This document shows, one piece after another, positions 55,157 to 64,000 of a stretch of 64,000 nucleotides of DNA. This DNA is from Sphingobium bisphenolivorans. Lineage in GTDB: Bacteria > Pseudomonadota > Alphaproteobacteria > Sphingomonadales > Sphingomonadaceae. Below the pieces are notes generated by a model. The model was not told the origin of the DNA and did no database searches. It saw only the letters and a program-made list of their open reading frames with translations. A program made the translations under genes and the position numbers. The stretch covers positions 159,254 to 223,253 of the forward strand of contig NZ_ASTG01000006.1 of the NCBI RefSeq assembly GCF_000412635.1, written 5' to 3'. Numbering within the stretch: position 1 is the first letter of the stretch; each line of letters opens with the position of its first letter.

Positions 55157-58100
55157 ATGCAGATAAAGCGCCTCAAGCTTTCCGGCTTCAAAAGCTTCGT
55201 CGATCAGACGGAGCTGCGGATCGAGCCGGGCCTGACCGGCATTGTCGGGCCGAACGGCTGCGGCAAGTCCAACCTTCTGGAAGCGATCCGCTGGGTCATG
55301 GGCGAATCCAGCGCCAAGTCGATGCGCGGCGGCGGCATGGAGGATGTGATCTTCGCGGGCACATCCACGCGCCCGCAACGCGACTTCGCCGAAGTGTCGC
55401 TGCTGACGGTGCAGGAACAGGGGGAATTGTTCAACGCGGTGGAGGTCGCCGCCGACGGCGAGCTGGAAGTCACCCGCCGCATTGAACGGGGCGCGGGCAG
55501 TGCCTATCGCGCCAATGGCCGCGACGTGCGCGCCAAGGATGTCGCGCTGATCTTCGCCGACGCCGCCACCGGGCCGCATAGCCCGGCGCTGGTGAGCCAG
55601 GGGCGCATCGCCGCCGTGATCGCCGCGCGGCCGCAGGAACGGCGCGCGATGCTGGAGGAAGCGGCGGGCATTTCCGGGCTCCACGTCCGCCGCAAGGATG
55701 CCGAGCAGAAGCTGCGCGCGGCGGAAGCCAACCTGATGCGGCTGGACGAGATTCTGTCCGAAATGGACGCGCGCGCCAACAGCCTGCGCCGGCAGGCCAA
55801 GGCGGCGGAACGCTATATCCGCCTGTCCGAGCAGATCCGCATCGGCGAAGGACGCGTGATTTTCGCCCGCTGGCGGGAGGCGGCCGCAAGCGCCGACGCG
55901 GCGCGAGCGGAGGCGAAGCAGGCGGAAGGCGCGGTGGTTGCCGCGCAGGAGGCGCAGGCTGCCGCCGCCGTTCACGCCAATGCCGCCGTCGAAGCGCTCG
56001 CCACCCAGCGGAGCGCGGCGCAGGCAGCACGGGATGCCGCCAGCGAGGCGGGTCATAAGCTTGCGGCGTTGCGCACGGAGCGCGACGGCGTCGTTCGCCG
56101 CCTGCACGACCTCGCCCAGCAGGCGGCGCGGCTGGAAGAGGATCGAGAGCGCGAAGGGACGCTTGCCAACGACGCGGCGCAGGCGATCGCGCGCCTGACG
56201 GGCGAGATCGCCGCGCTGAAGGCGCGGATTGCCGAAACCGAAGCGATGCGGCCCGATTTCGCCGGCCGTATCGCCCGCGCCGAAGATGCGGCGCGGGACG
56301 CCGAACTGGACCTTGCCAAGGCGATGGCGAAGCAGGCCGGGGAACAGGCCGAACTGCGCGTGGCAGAGGCGGCACTCACCGCCGCGCGCAGCCGGCTTGA
56401 GCGTGCCCGGCGAGAGACAGAGCGCCTTGAAGCGGAAGCGGCAGCCCTGCCAGATGCCGCGCCGCTCAATGCCAGGCGCGCCGAAGCCCTTGCCGTCCAG
56501 CAGCAGGCGAGCGCCGATCGCGACGCCGCCGAGGCGGCGATCGGTGCGGCAGAGACGGATCGCGCCGCCGCCGCCGAGGATCGCGCGGGCGCAGAGGCAG
56601 CCCTCGCCGCCGCCCGCGCGGCTCTTGCGGCCCTCGACAGCGAGGCCGCCGCGCTAAAGCGGGCGGTGGAGAGCGGCGCGGGCAACAGCCGCGCGCTCGA
56701 TCGGCTGAAGGCTGCCCCCGGCTATGAGCGCGCGCTCGCCGCCGCGCTGGGAGATGATCTGGAGGCGCCGATCGCAGAGGAGGGCAAGCGCCGCTGGGCG
56801 GGCGCCGAGGCGCTCGACGGCGATCCTGCCTTGCCCGCTGGTTGTGTGGCGCTGGCGACCCATGTCACGGCGCCGCCGGAACTTGCCCGCCGCCTGGCGC
56901 AAATCGCTGTGGCGCAAGAGGATGAGGGGCAGCCGCTTGCCGTGGGGCAGCGCCTCGTGACGCCGGGCGGCCATCTGCGCCGCTGGGACGGCTATGTCGC
57001 GGTCGAAGGCGGGGCGGCAGCCGCGGAACGTCTGATCCGCCTCAACCGGTTGGAAGCGATCGCCGCCGCCCGCCCTGCGGCAGCGTCGGAGGTGGACAGC
57101 GCGCGCGCCGGGCAGGACGATGCGGCGGGCCGCGAACAGGCTGCGGCGGAGACGCTCGGTGCCGGGCGCGCGCAGCTTTCCGGCGCTGACCAGCGGCTGC
57201 GCGCGGCCCTGCGCGCCGCCGACGAAGCTGCCACCGCGCTCGACCGGCTGAGCGGCCGGCGCGAGGCGATCGAGGAACGGCTGCAGGAGGCGCGGGCGGA
57301 CCTTCATGTGGCGCAGGCCGAGCATGAGCGCGCGCAGACAGGGCGCGCCGCCGTGCCGGATGGCAAGGAAACCCGCGCTTTCGTCACCACGCTGCAGCAG
57401 GCGAGTGAACGGGCGCGGCTGGCGGTGAGCCAGCTTCAGGCCGATCAGGCTCTGGCCGACCGCGCGCTGTCGAGCGACCGCGAGCGCATGGCCGCCGCCG
57501 ATGCAGAGGCCAAAGGCTGGCGCGCGCGCGCAGGCGAAGCGGCCAAGCGCATCGCCGCCATGGTCGAGCGGGGCGAGGCCATCGCCGCCGAGCGCGCGGC
57601 GATCGCGGACCAGCCGGACCTGTTGGCCGGCGCGGTTGCGACGCTGAGCGAACAGGGCGACATGCTGACGCAGGCCGCCGACACCGCGCGGCGCGAGGAG
57701 TTCGAGGCCGAAGCCGCGCTCCGCACCGCCGAACAGCGTGCGGCCGAGGCGGGTGAAGCGCTCGCCCAATGCCGTGAGACGCGCGCGACCGCCGCCGCCC
57801 GCGCCGAGGCCGCCGACGAGAAGCGGGTCGAAACCAACCGGCTTTCAGGCGAGCGGTTCGAATGCCCGCCCCCGGTGCTGCCGGAGAAGCTGGGCTTTGC
57901 CAGCGCCGACATCCGCACCGCGCAGACCGAGCAGGCCGAGCATGACCGGCTCGTTGCGGAGCGGGAGCGGATCGGGCCGGTCAACCTGGTCGCCGCGCAG
58001 GAACTGGAGGAGCTGGAAACCACGCAGGCGAACAGCCGCGCGGAGAGCGAGGAACTGTCCCAGGCGATCAACCGGCTGCGCGGGTCGATCGGCAGCCTGA

Positions 58101-58597
58101 ACCGGGAAGGCCGACAGCGCCTGCTCGCCGCGTTCGAGGCGGTGGACGGCCATTTCCGCCGTCTGTTCACCACATTGTTCAACGGCGGGCAGGCGCATCT
58201 GGAACTGATCGACAGCGACGATCCGCTGGAGGCGGGGCTTGAGATCATGGCGCAGCCGCCGGGCAAGAAGCTGTCGGCGCTGACGCTGCTCTCCGGCGGC
58301 GAGCAGGCGCTGACCGCCGTGGCGCTGATCTTCGGGCTATTCCTCACCAACCCCGCGCCGATCTGCGTGCTGGACGAGGTCGATGCGCCGCTGGACGACG
58401 CGAATGTGGAGCGCTTCTGCGACCTGCTGGACGCCATGGTGGCGCAGACCAATACACGCTATCTGATCGTCAGCCATAATGCGGTGACGATGGCGCGCAT
58501 GCACCGGCTGTTCGGCGTGACCATGGTGGAGCGCGGCGTGAGCCGGCTGGTGTCGGTCAATCTGGGCGGGGCGGAGGAACTGCTGGCGGCGGAGTGA
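55157..58597 (+). CDS. smc: Chromosome segregation protein SMC
   Basis: A 1146-residue SMC protein. It has Walker A GPNGCGKSN near residue 33, two long coiled coils (about 170-500 and 650-950) around a hinge (about 510-620), the signature LLSGGEQALTA near residue 1050 and Walker B CVLDEVDAPLDDAN. With ScpA/ScpB it forms the condensin that aligns chromosome arms. Coiled-coil segments are unusually Ala/Arg-rich, as in other high-GC alphaproteobacteria. Confidence 0.95.
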   Translation: MQIKRLKLSGFKSFVDQTELRIEPGLTGIVGPNGCGKSNLLEAIRWVMGESSAKSMRGGGMEDVIFAGTSTRPQRDFAEVSLLTVQEQGELFNAVEVAADGELEVTRRIERGAGSAYRANGRDVRAKDVALIFADAATGPHSPALVSQGRIAAVIAARPQERRAMLEEAAGISGLHVRRKDAEQKLRAAEANLMRLDEILSEMDARANSLRRQAKAAERYIRLSEQIRIGEGRVIFARWREAAASADAARAEAKQAEGAVVAAQEAQAAAAVHANAAVEALATQRSAAQAARDAASEAGHKLAALRTERDGVVRRLHDLAQQAARLEEDREREGTLANDAAQAIARLTGEIAALKARIAETEAMRPDFAGRIARAEDAARDAELDLAKAMAKQAGEQAELRVAEAALTAARSRLERARRETERLEAEAAALPDAAPLNARRAEALAVQQQASADRDAAEAAIGAAETDRAAAAEDRAGAEAALAAARAALAALDSEAAALKRAVESGAGNSRALDRLKAAPGYERALAAALGDDLEAPIAEEGKRRWAGAEALDGDPALPAGCVALATHVTAPPELARRLAQIAVAQEDEGQPLAVGQRLVTPGGHLRRWDGYVAVEGGAAAAERLIRLNRLEAIAAARPAAASEVDSARAGQDDAAGREQAAAETLGAGRAQLSGADQRLRAALRAADEAATALDRLSGRREAIEERLQEARADLHVAQAEHERAQTGRAAVPDGKETRAFVTTLQQASERARLAVSQLQADQALADRALSSDRERMAAADAEAKGWRARAGEAAKRIAAMVERGEAIAAERAAIADQPDLLAGAVATLSEQGDMLTQAADTARREEFEAEAALRTAEQRAAEAGEALAQCRETRATAAARAEAADEKRVETNRLSGERFECPPPVLPEKLGFASADIRTAQTEQAEHDRLVAERERIGPVNLVAAQELEELETTQANSRAESEELSQAINRLRGSIGSLNREGRQRLLAAFEAVDGHFRRLFTTLFNGGQAHLELIDSDDPLEAGLEIMAQPPGKKLSALTLLSGGEQALTAVALIFGLFLTNPAPICVLDEVDAPLDDANVERFCDLLDAMVAQTNTRYLIVSHNAVTMARMHRLFGVTMVERGVSRLVSVNLGGAEELLAAE

Positions 58598-58614
58598 ACG
58601 TCACTCCATGCGGC

Positions 58615-60072
58615 TCAGCTGCGCCCCGGCCGCCCCCGCATCCGGCGGAACAAGCCCCGCTCGGTCACCGGCTCGAACATCTCGGCCGGACCTTCGGGAT
58701 CAAGCACCTCATTTTCCGCCAGCCATGCCTGCACGTCGTTGATGTCGGGCGTGACATAGGGCCGCAGCGTCCGTCCCGGCTTGTCGCGCAGCCGCTCGAT
58801 CGCGGCGATCATGCCGTCTTCGGCGATCACCGCCGACACCCGCTCGACAGGCAGGTCGAGATGCTCGGCGATCAGCTCGTCGCGTATGGCAAGGATAGCG
58901 GCCTCCCGCCCCGCATTGGCCGGGAGCGCCGCGTCGATCGTCACGTCGCATTCGGTATCGAGCCGCATCGAGCGGTTGTTCATGTTGGAGGAGCCCACCC
59001 GCAGGACGCGGTCGTCCACGATCAATATCTTGGCGTGAACATAGATCGCTTCGCCGCGGGTGGTGAAGGGGTGATAGATGCGCAGCCGCCCATGCGTGTC
59101 CAGCGCCCGCAGCGCCTCCACTAGCCGCGCGCGGGCGGTGTCCATCGCCTGCTGTTCCAGCCAGCCGTCGGCACGTTCCGGATTGACGATGACGATCTCC
59201 GGCCCGTCTTCCTCGCCGAGCCTCTTCGCGATGGCTTCGGCGATGCGGCGGGAGGCGAAATATTGGCTCTCGGCATAGATGGTCCGCTTGGCCGAGGCGA
59301 TCTGGTTGAGGTAGAGCCGCTCGATCTCGATCAGCGGTTGCTGATCCTCCATCTCCGGCGCGGAGCGGGCGATGGCGACATCGACGTCGCGGAACTGCAC
59401 CGGCAGCGCGTCGGGCCAGCAGTCATGCTCGCCCCAGATCGGCTCCAGCGGATCGGCGCCCGCGCCCTTCCACCGCGCCCGCGCATGATCGCCGAGCGCC
59501 ATCGCGACATCGCCCTGCAAGGCCGTGGTCGCATCGTGCCATGGCCCATAGGGCGACCCGTCGGGATGCTTGCGCCCGGGGTCCTCATCGCGATGATGCC
59601 GCGTGTCCCAACGGTCCCCGGTCATGTCGATGCCGCCGCAAAAGGCGAAGCAGTCGTCGATCACGACGATCTTCTGATGATGCGAGGCAGCCGTCGGATG
59701 ATGGCTGTCCAGCTTCACATGAATGCGCGAATGGGCCATCCATTTGACCGTCGTGAACAGGTTGGACGGCCGCACCATCGACTTCATCGCGCCCACGTCC
59801 CAGCGCAGCAGATAGATGTCGAGCTCCGGCTTCTGCTCCACCAGCCAGCTGATGAAATCGCCGATGATCACCGGCGCGCCGTCATCCGCCTCATCCTCAC
59901 GGATCAGGCTGATGGCGGCGTCGAAGTCCCAGCCGATCAGCATGATGCGTCGCTTCGCCTTCAGCATCGCCGCCCGCGCGTGACGGAAATAGGCGTCCGC
60001 ATCGACGATCACGCTGGCCTGCGCCGCGCGCGCGATCCGCCAGCAATCCTCCCCCGGGACCGGTGCGCTCAT
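58615..60072 (-). CDS. Phospholipase D-family protein (cardiolipin synthase-like)
   Basis: A 485-residue protein with two HKD motifs: SHHQKIVVIDD near residue 150 and VHAKILIVDD near residue 350, the latter followed by RVGSSNMNNRSM. No transmembrane helices are obvious, unlike classical cardiolipin synthases, so it may be a cytosolic phospholipase D-like enzyme. The ATG at 60072 overlaps the ubiA stop (ATGA), so both share one transcript. Confidence 0.85.
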   Translation of the reverse strand: MSAPVPGEDCWRIARAAQASVIVDADAYFRHARAAMLKAKRRIMLIGWDFDAAISLIREDEADDGAPVIIGDFISWLVEQKPELDIYLLRWDVGAMKSMVRPSNLFTTVKWMAHSRIHVKLDSHHPTAASHHQKIVVIDDCFAFCGGIDMTGDRWDTRHHRDEDPGRKHPDGSPYGPWHDATTALQGDVAMALGDHARARWKGAGADPLEPIWGEHDCWPDALPVQFRDVDVAIARSAPEMEDQQPLIEIERLYLNQIASAKRTIYAESQYFASRRIAEAIAKRLGEEDGPEIVIVNPERADGWLEQQAMDTARARLVEALRALDTHGRLRIYHPFTTRGEAIYVHAKILIVDDRVLRVGSSNMNNRSMRLDTECDVTIDAALPANAGREAAILAIRDELIAEHLDLPVERVSAVIAEDGMIAAIERLRDKPGRTLRPYVTPDINDVQAWLAENEVLDPEGPAEMFEPVTERGLFRRMRGRPGRS

Positions 60073-60971
60073 GCGTTCCCCACGACCAGACAGGCAAGAA
60101 ACATCAATAACCCCGCAAAGCGATTGGACCGGAATTTGAGCAGCGGATCGGCGCCGTCCTGCCTGAGCGTCGCCACCTGCCACGACAGATGCGCCGCCAT
60201 TGGCAGCAGCGCGAGCAGCGCCAAAGCCTGCGGGCGCACCTGCCAGAGCGCGCCCGCCCAGAGCAGCAGCGCCGCCAGATAGCAGAGCGTCACGCCGGCG
60301 CGCACGTGCCGGCCCATCGACAGGGCGCTCGATCCGATGCCGATCAGCGCATCATCCTCCCGGTCCTGCAAGGCGTAGATGGTATCGTAGCCGACGACCC
60401 AGAAGATGCAGCCGCCATAGAGCAGCAGCCCCGGCAAACTGAGCGTGCCCATGACCTCGCTCCAGCCGACCAGCGCGGCCCAGGAAAAGACCAGCCCCAG
60501 CCAAAGCTGCGGCCATCCGGTGATCCGCTTCATGAAGGGATAGGCGGCGACCAGCGCCAGCGACGCCAGCGCCACGACCTGCGCATAAAGCCGCAATTGC
60601 AGCAGCACCACCAAGCCCACGAGACAGAGCGACACCAGCCATATCCAGGCGGTTTTGAGCGATATCGCTCCGCTCGCCAGCGGGCGCGAGGCCGTCCGCG
60701 CGACCTGCCGGTCGAGATCGCGATCGACGACATCGTTGAAGACGCAGCCGGCGCCCCGCATGACGATGCTGCCCAGCAGCAGCCACAGGATCAGCGGCCA
60801 ACGCCCGCCTGTGCCGCCCGCCAATGCTACCGCCCATGCCCCCGGCCAGAACAGCAGCCACCAGCCGATCGGCCGGTCGAACCGCGCCAGCAAGGCCAGC
60901 GCGCGCGGCGTGTCGGGCAGGCGCGCGACCAGCCCGCGCGCTTCACTGTCGGGAACTATCGTATGATTCAC
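60069..60971 (-). CDS. ubiA: 4-hydroxybenzoate polyprenyltransferase
   Basis: A 300-residue membrane protein with about eight helices. The prenyl-diphosphate Mg motifs are NDVVDRDLD and DREDD (YDTIYALQDREDD). It attaches the polyprenyl tail to 4-hydroxybenzoate in ubiquinone synthesis. A GTG at 60971 preceded by GGAG is preferred to the upstream ATG at 61040, which lies in a non-similar extension. It is divergent from rsmE. Confidence 0.93.
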   Translation of the reverse strand: MNHTIVPDSEARGLVARLPDTPRALALLARFDRPIGWWLLFWPGAWAVALAGGTGGRWPLILWLLLGSIVMRGAGCVFNDVVDRDLDRQVARTASRPLASGAISLKTAWIWLVSLCLVGLVVLLQLRLYAQVVALASLALVAAYPFMKRITGWPQLWLGLVFSWAALVGWSEVMGTLSLPGLLLYGGCIFWVVGYDTIYALQDREDDALIGIGSSALSMGRHVRAGVTLCYLAALLLWAGALWQVRPQALALLALLPMAAHLSWQVATLRQDGADPLLKFRSNRFAGLLMFLACLVVGNA

Positions 60972-61053
60972 CGCGACTCCGTTCAGGCTGGCTTGTCGAA
61001 GCCCTTTCCTCCTCTTTAGGGAAGAACGACCGCCGGACAAGCCAGGAGACGAA

Positions 61054-61800
61054 ATGACCGCAACCCCCGCATGGCCGCCGCAAAGCGCGCCCCGGCTTCA
61101 TGTCGAAACGCCGCTTGAAGAGGGCGTCGCCGTGCCCGTCGATGGCAATCCAGCCCATTATCTCATCAGCGTCATGCGGGTGAAGCCGGACGATATCGTG
61201 CTGCTGTTCGACGGCCGGTCGGGCGAATGGGCGGCCAAGGTGCGCGACATCCGCAAGCGCGATCTGGTGCTGGAGGTCCTCAGCCGGACCAAAGCGCCGG
61301 AGGATGTTCCCGACTTCTGGCTCTGCTGCGCGCCCATCAAGAAAGGCCGCATCGACCTGATCGCCGAAAAGGCATGCGAACTGGGCGTCGCGAGGCTGCA
61401 GCCGGTGCTGACCCGCCGCGCCGTGGTGGACAAGCTCAACCTCGACAGGCTGCATGCCCATCTGGTCGAGGCCGCCGAGCAATGCGGGCGCACCGCGCTG
61501 CCGGAGCTGACGGGCATGGTGAAGCTGGACGCGCTGCTGAAGGATTGGCCCGATGAGCGCTGGCTGTTCTTCGCCGACGAGACGGGCGGCGCGTCGCTCG
61601 CCGAGACGCTGAAGGACCATCCTGGCCCGGCGGCCTTCCTGATCGGGCCCGAAGGCGGCTTCGACCCGGTCGAGCGGGAAGCGATCCGCGCGGTGGCCAA
61701 GGCCGTGCCGGTGTCGCTCGGCCCCCGCATCCTGCGCGCCGAAACCGCCGCCATCGCGGCGACGACCGCATGGATGGCGATCAACGGCGATTGGCGTTAG
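61054..61800 (+). CDS. rsmE: 16S rRNA m3U1498 methyltransferase
   Basis: A 248-residue SPOUT methyltransferase with a PUA-like N-terminal domain (RLHVETPLEEG, HYLISVMRVKPDD), then IKKGRIDLIAEKACELGV, FLIGPEGGFDPVERE and the knot motif LGPRILRAETAAIAA. It modifies U1498 of 16S rRNA. It stands alone, divergent from ubiA, 105 bp before gshA. Confidence 0.93.
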   Translation: MTATPAWPPQSAPRLHVETPLEEGVAVPVDGNPAHYLISVMRVKPDDIVLLFDGRSGEWAAKVRDIRKRDLVLEVLSRTKAPEDVPDFWLCCAPIKKGRIDLIAEKACELGVARLQPVLTRRAVVDKLNLDRLHAHLVEAAEQCGRTALPELTGMVKLDALLKDWPDERWLFFADETGGASLAETLKDHPGPAAFLIGPEGGFDPVEREAIRAVAKAVPVSLGPRILRAETAAIAATTAWMAINGDWR

Positions 61801-61904
61801 CCAGGTTTTCTTCCGCAACCGGATTGAAGCCGCCGCGGGTGCAGCCTATTTGAACGCGGCGCGTTGTGCATTTGACGCGCCGGGGGGAAAGATTAAGGCG
61901 GGGC

Positions 61905-63278
61905 ATGAGCACCAGAACCGACACAGGGGGCAATGATCCCATTATCGAGAGCCGCGAGCAGCTGATTGCGGCCTTCTCAAAGGGTGAAAAGCCCAAGGAT
62001 CGGTGGCGCATCGGCACCGAGCACGAGAAGTTCGTCTACAAGCGGCAGGACCATCGAGCGCCCTCCTATGAGGAGATGGGCGGCATTCACACGCTGCTGA
62101 TCGGCCTCACCCGCTATGGCTGGAATCCCGTGTTCGAGGGCGACAATATCATCGCCCTGTCCGGTACGGACGGCACCGTCAGCCTAGAACCGGCAGGTCA
62201 GCTGGAACTGTCGGGCGCGCCGCTGGAAAATCTGCACCAGACCTGCGCGGAAACGGCGCGGCATCTGGAGCAGGTCAAATATGTTGGCGACATGCTGGGC
62301 CTCGGCTTTCTGGGCCTTGGCATGTGGCCGGACAAGAAGCGCGATGAACTGCCGATCATGCCCAAGGGCCGCTACGACATCATGCTGCGCCACATGCCGC
62401 GCGTGGGGTCGATGGGCCTCGACATGATGCTGCGCACCTGCACGGTCCAGACCAACCTCGACTATGGCAGCGAGGCGGACATGGTGAAGAAGTTCCGCGT
62501 CAGCCTTGCCCTGCAGCCGCTGGCGACGGCGCTGTTCGCCAATTCGCCCTTCACCGAAGGCAAGCCCAACGGCTATCTTTCCTACCGCAGCCATATCTGG
62601 TCGGACACCGATCCGCACCGCACCGGCATGCTGCCTTTCGTGTTCGAAGAGGGCTTTGGCTATGAGCGCTATGCCGACTATGCGCTCGATGTGCCGATGT
62701 ATTTCGTCTATCGCGACGGCGGCTATATCGACGCTGCCGGGCACAGTTTCCGCGACTTTCTGAATGGCAAGCTGGCCGTCCTGCCAGGCGAGAAGCCGAC
62801 GGAAAAGGACTGGGAAGACCATCTGTCGACGGCCTTCCCTGAAGTGCGGCTGAAAAGCTTTCTGGAGATGCGGGGTGCCGATGGCGGCCCCTGGAGCCAG
62901 ATCTGCGCGCTCCCGGCGCTTTGGGTCGGACTGCTCTATGATGATGGCGCACTCGACGCCGCCTGGGACCTGGTCAAGGACTGGAGCATGGAGGCGCGGC
63001 AGACGCTACGCGATTCCGTGCCGAAACTGGCGCTGAACGCGCCGCTTCCGGGCAATCGCAAATTGGGCGACATCGCGGCTGAAGTCCTGTCGATCGCACG
63101 GCAAGGCCTTGCCGCCCGCGCGCGCCTCAATGCGGCGGGCGACAATGAGAGCGGCTATCTCGCGCCGCTGGATGAGATCGTCGCATCGGGGCAGACCCAT
63201 GCCGAGCGGCTGCTCGCCCGTTATCATGGCGAATGGCAGGGCGATCTCAGCCGCATCTACGCTGAGGAGAGTTTTTGA
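61905..63278 (+). CDS. gshA: Glutamate-cysteine ligase (alphaproteobacterial/plant type)
   Basis: A 457-residue protein of the GCS2-like plant/proteobacterial type: RWRIGTEHEKFVY near the start (substrate/ATP pocket), SLEPAGQLELSGAP, RTCTVQTNLDYGSE, and FVYRDGGYIDAAG. It makes gamma-glutamylcysteine, the first step to glutathione. The ATG at 61905 is preferred to the one at 61866, whose extension has no similarity. Confidence 0.93.
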   Translation: MSTRTDTGGNDPIIESREQLIAAFSKGEKPKDRWRIGTEHEKFVYKRQDHRAPSYEEMGGIHTLLIGLTRYGWNPVFEGDNIIALSGTDGTVSLEPAGQLELSGAPLENLHQTCAETARHLEQVKYVGDMLGLGFLGLGMWPDKKRDELPIMPKGRYDIMLRHMPRVGSMGLDMMLRTCTVQTNLDYGSEADMVKKFRVSLALQPLATALFANSPFTEGKPNGYLSYRSHIWSDTDPHRTGMLPFVFEEGFGYERYADYALDVPMYFVYRDGGYIDAAGHSFRDFLNGKLAVLPGEKPTEKDWEDHLSTAFPEVRLKSFLEMRGADGGPWSQICALPALWVGLLYDDGALDAAWDLVKDWSMEARQTLRDSVPKLALNAPLPGNRKLGDIAAEVLSIARQGLAARARLNAAGDNESGYLAPLDEIVASGQTHAERLLARYHGEWQGDLSRIYAEESF

Positions 63279-63284
63279 ATTCCC

Positions 63285-63308
63285 GTGCTCCTGCATTGGA
63301 GGGAGCAC
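63285..63308. terminator. Hairpin between gshA and the convergent ICMT-like gene
   Basis: GTGCTCC pairs with GGAGCAC around a 10-base loop between two convergent stops. No clear T-run, so a moderate terminator candidate. Confidence 0.45.
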
Positions 63309-63315
63309 ACATTAT

Positions 63316-64000
63316 TCACTCAGCCGGCTGGACCACCGGCTGCGGCTTGCGCCCTGCAACCCATCCGAAGAAGCGGGGCACGATCCCGTTCCGCTCCATC
63401 CACTCGCTATAGGCGCGGTAGTCGGCATCGGCGCTGAGATGCGCTTCCTCCGTCCTGGCGCGCCAATAATAGACGGCGTTGGTGACGCCCAGCAGCGCGC
63501 AGTTGCGCACCATGTCGGTCAGGCTGCCCGAGACGCTGAGGAAGGGCAGCGCCGAAAACCACCAGAAGAGGTTTTTCGACAGATAGGCGGGGTGCCGCGA
63601 CCAGCGATAGGGGCCGTGGGTCAGGATGCCGCGATGGGTAAGGTTCGAGAAACGCAGTCCGAAGGCCACGGTCGCCCAGGCATAGATGCCGGTGAGCAGT
63701 ACCAGCCATCCGCCCAGCAGCCATTGCAGCACCGGATAGCCCTGCGTCCAGACGTCCCACTCGGCCCCGCCGGCATGATAGTCGATCGGGCCGCCATTCC
63801 CCATGAGCACGAAGGGCGGGTAGCAGATCAGCGCCGCGACCCAGCCGGCGAGCAGCGGATTGGCGGTGCGGATGTGCGAATCCAGCGGCTTCAACGTCAG
63901 CACATAGCCGACAGTCGCCATGCAGACGTCGATCATGAACATGACCGCGATCAGGAAGCCTGCCATCGCCGTCGGATTGTGGAGGACATCGTTGATCCGC
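63316..64000 (-). CDS. ICMT-like membrane methyltransferase, 5' end cut by window
   Basis: At least 227 residues; the frame is still open at the right edge (…DVLHNPTAMAGFLIA), so the start is outside. About five transmembrane helices are followed by the isoprenylcysteine methyltransferase/phospholipid methyltransferase motif region: LTHGPYRWSRHPAYLSKNL and YWRARTEEAHL. Such proteins methylate lipids or small hydrophobic substrates using SAM; the substrate here is unknown. Confidence 0.82.
   Translation of the reverse strand, partial: RINDVLHNPTAMAGFLIAVMFMIDVCMATVGYVLTLKPLDSHIRTANPLLAGWVAALICYPPFVLMGNGGPIDYHAGGAEWDVWTQGYPVLQWLLGGWLVLLTGIYAWATVAFGLRFSNLTHRGILTHGPYRWSRHPAYLSKNLFWWFSALPFLSVSGSLTDMVRNCALLGVTNAVYYWRARTEEAHLSADADYRAYSEWMERNGIVPRFFGWVAGRKPQPVVQPAE

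Overview
The window looks like a chromosome segment of a Sphingomonadaceae alphaproteobacterium (Sphingobium/Sphingomonas-like). The basis is high GC, a large TonB-dependent receptor, an alphaproteobacterial FixLJ/FNR set, DUF2093, a PmbA/MutY/DciA/Dsb/SMC block and many sphingomonad-type small families. This rests on protein resemblance read by eye; no database was searched.

Layout. (1) 1-2.2 kb: start of an NAD-linked formate dehydrogenase operon (fdsG, fdsB, cut by the window edge) with its LysR regulator. (2) 2.3-14.5 kb: accessory metabolism. It holds an amidinotransferase-fold hydrolase, a dienelactone hydrolase, pirin divergent from a LysR gene, a TMEM175-like channel, a DUF1275 membrane protein, and a six-gene leftward operon (isochorismatase-like hydrolase, alpha/beta hydrolase, XapX, amidohydrolase, DoxX, alginate-export porin). 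Three near-identical 33-bp sites in front of pirin, DUF1275 and the six-gene operon suggest one regulon under the LysR protein. (3) 14.5-15.1 kb: EamA exporter and divergent Lrp regulator with a perfect palindrome between them. (4) 15.1-19.5 kb: phage-like remnant (ParB/DNA methyltransferase, DUF5681, frameshifted terminase) without structural genes, preceded by a CAGGGAATT array and flanked by a 12-bp direct repeat. (5) 19.5-28.9 kb: copper ATPase, a nitric-oxide defence operon (group III truncated haemoglobin, DUF1971, flavohaemoglobin) opposite an NsrR-type regulator, XRE-SulP, a PhnA-like protein and a DUF308 membrane protein.

(6) 28.9-37.9 kb: microaerobic regulatory island. A usp-fixL-fixJ operon with an intact haem-PAS FixL and an FNR-type regulator lie beside a decayed ccoI, a frameshifted ompW, hemN, a 38-residue membrane peptide coupled to a group II truncated haemoglobin, and a broken second copy of the DUF308 gene. 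Two perfect TTGA-N6-TCAA boxes precede hemN/ompW and the peptide-globin pair. No cbb3 oxidase structural genes are present in the window.

(7) 38.1-64 kb: mostly conserved housekeeping DNA: clpB, a TonB receptor, M23 peptidase, xseA, purD, a membrane-anchored helix-hairpin-helix protein, a CysQ/IMPase-family phosphatase, pmbA, nudC, mutY, dciA, two DsbA-like proteins, smc, a phospholipase D-type protein, ubiA, rsmE, gshA and a 5'-truncated ICMT-like membrane protein.

Several genes carry single-base frameshifts (methyltransferase about 13.40 kb, terminase about 18.30 kb, ompW about 34.31 kb). Some may be real decay and some assembly error. No tRNA, rRNA, CRISPR array or intact insertion sequence was recognised.
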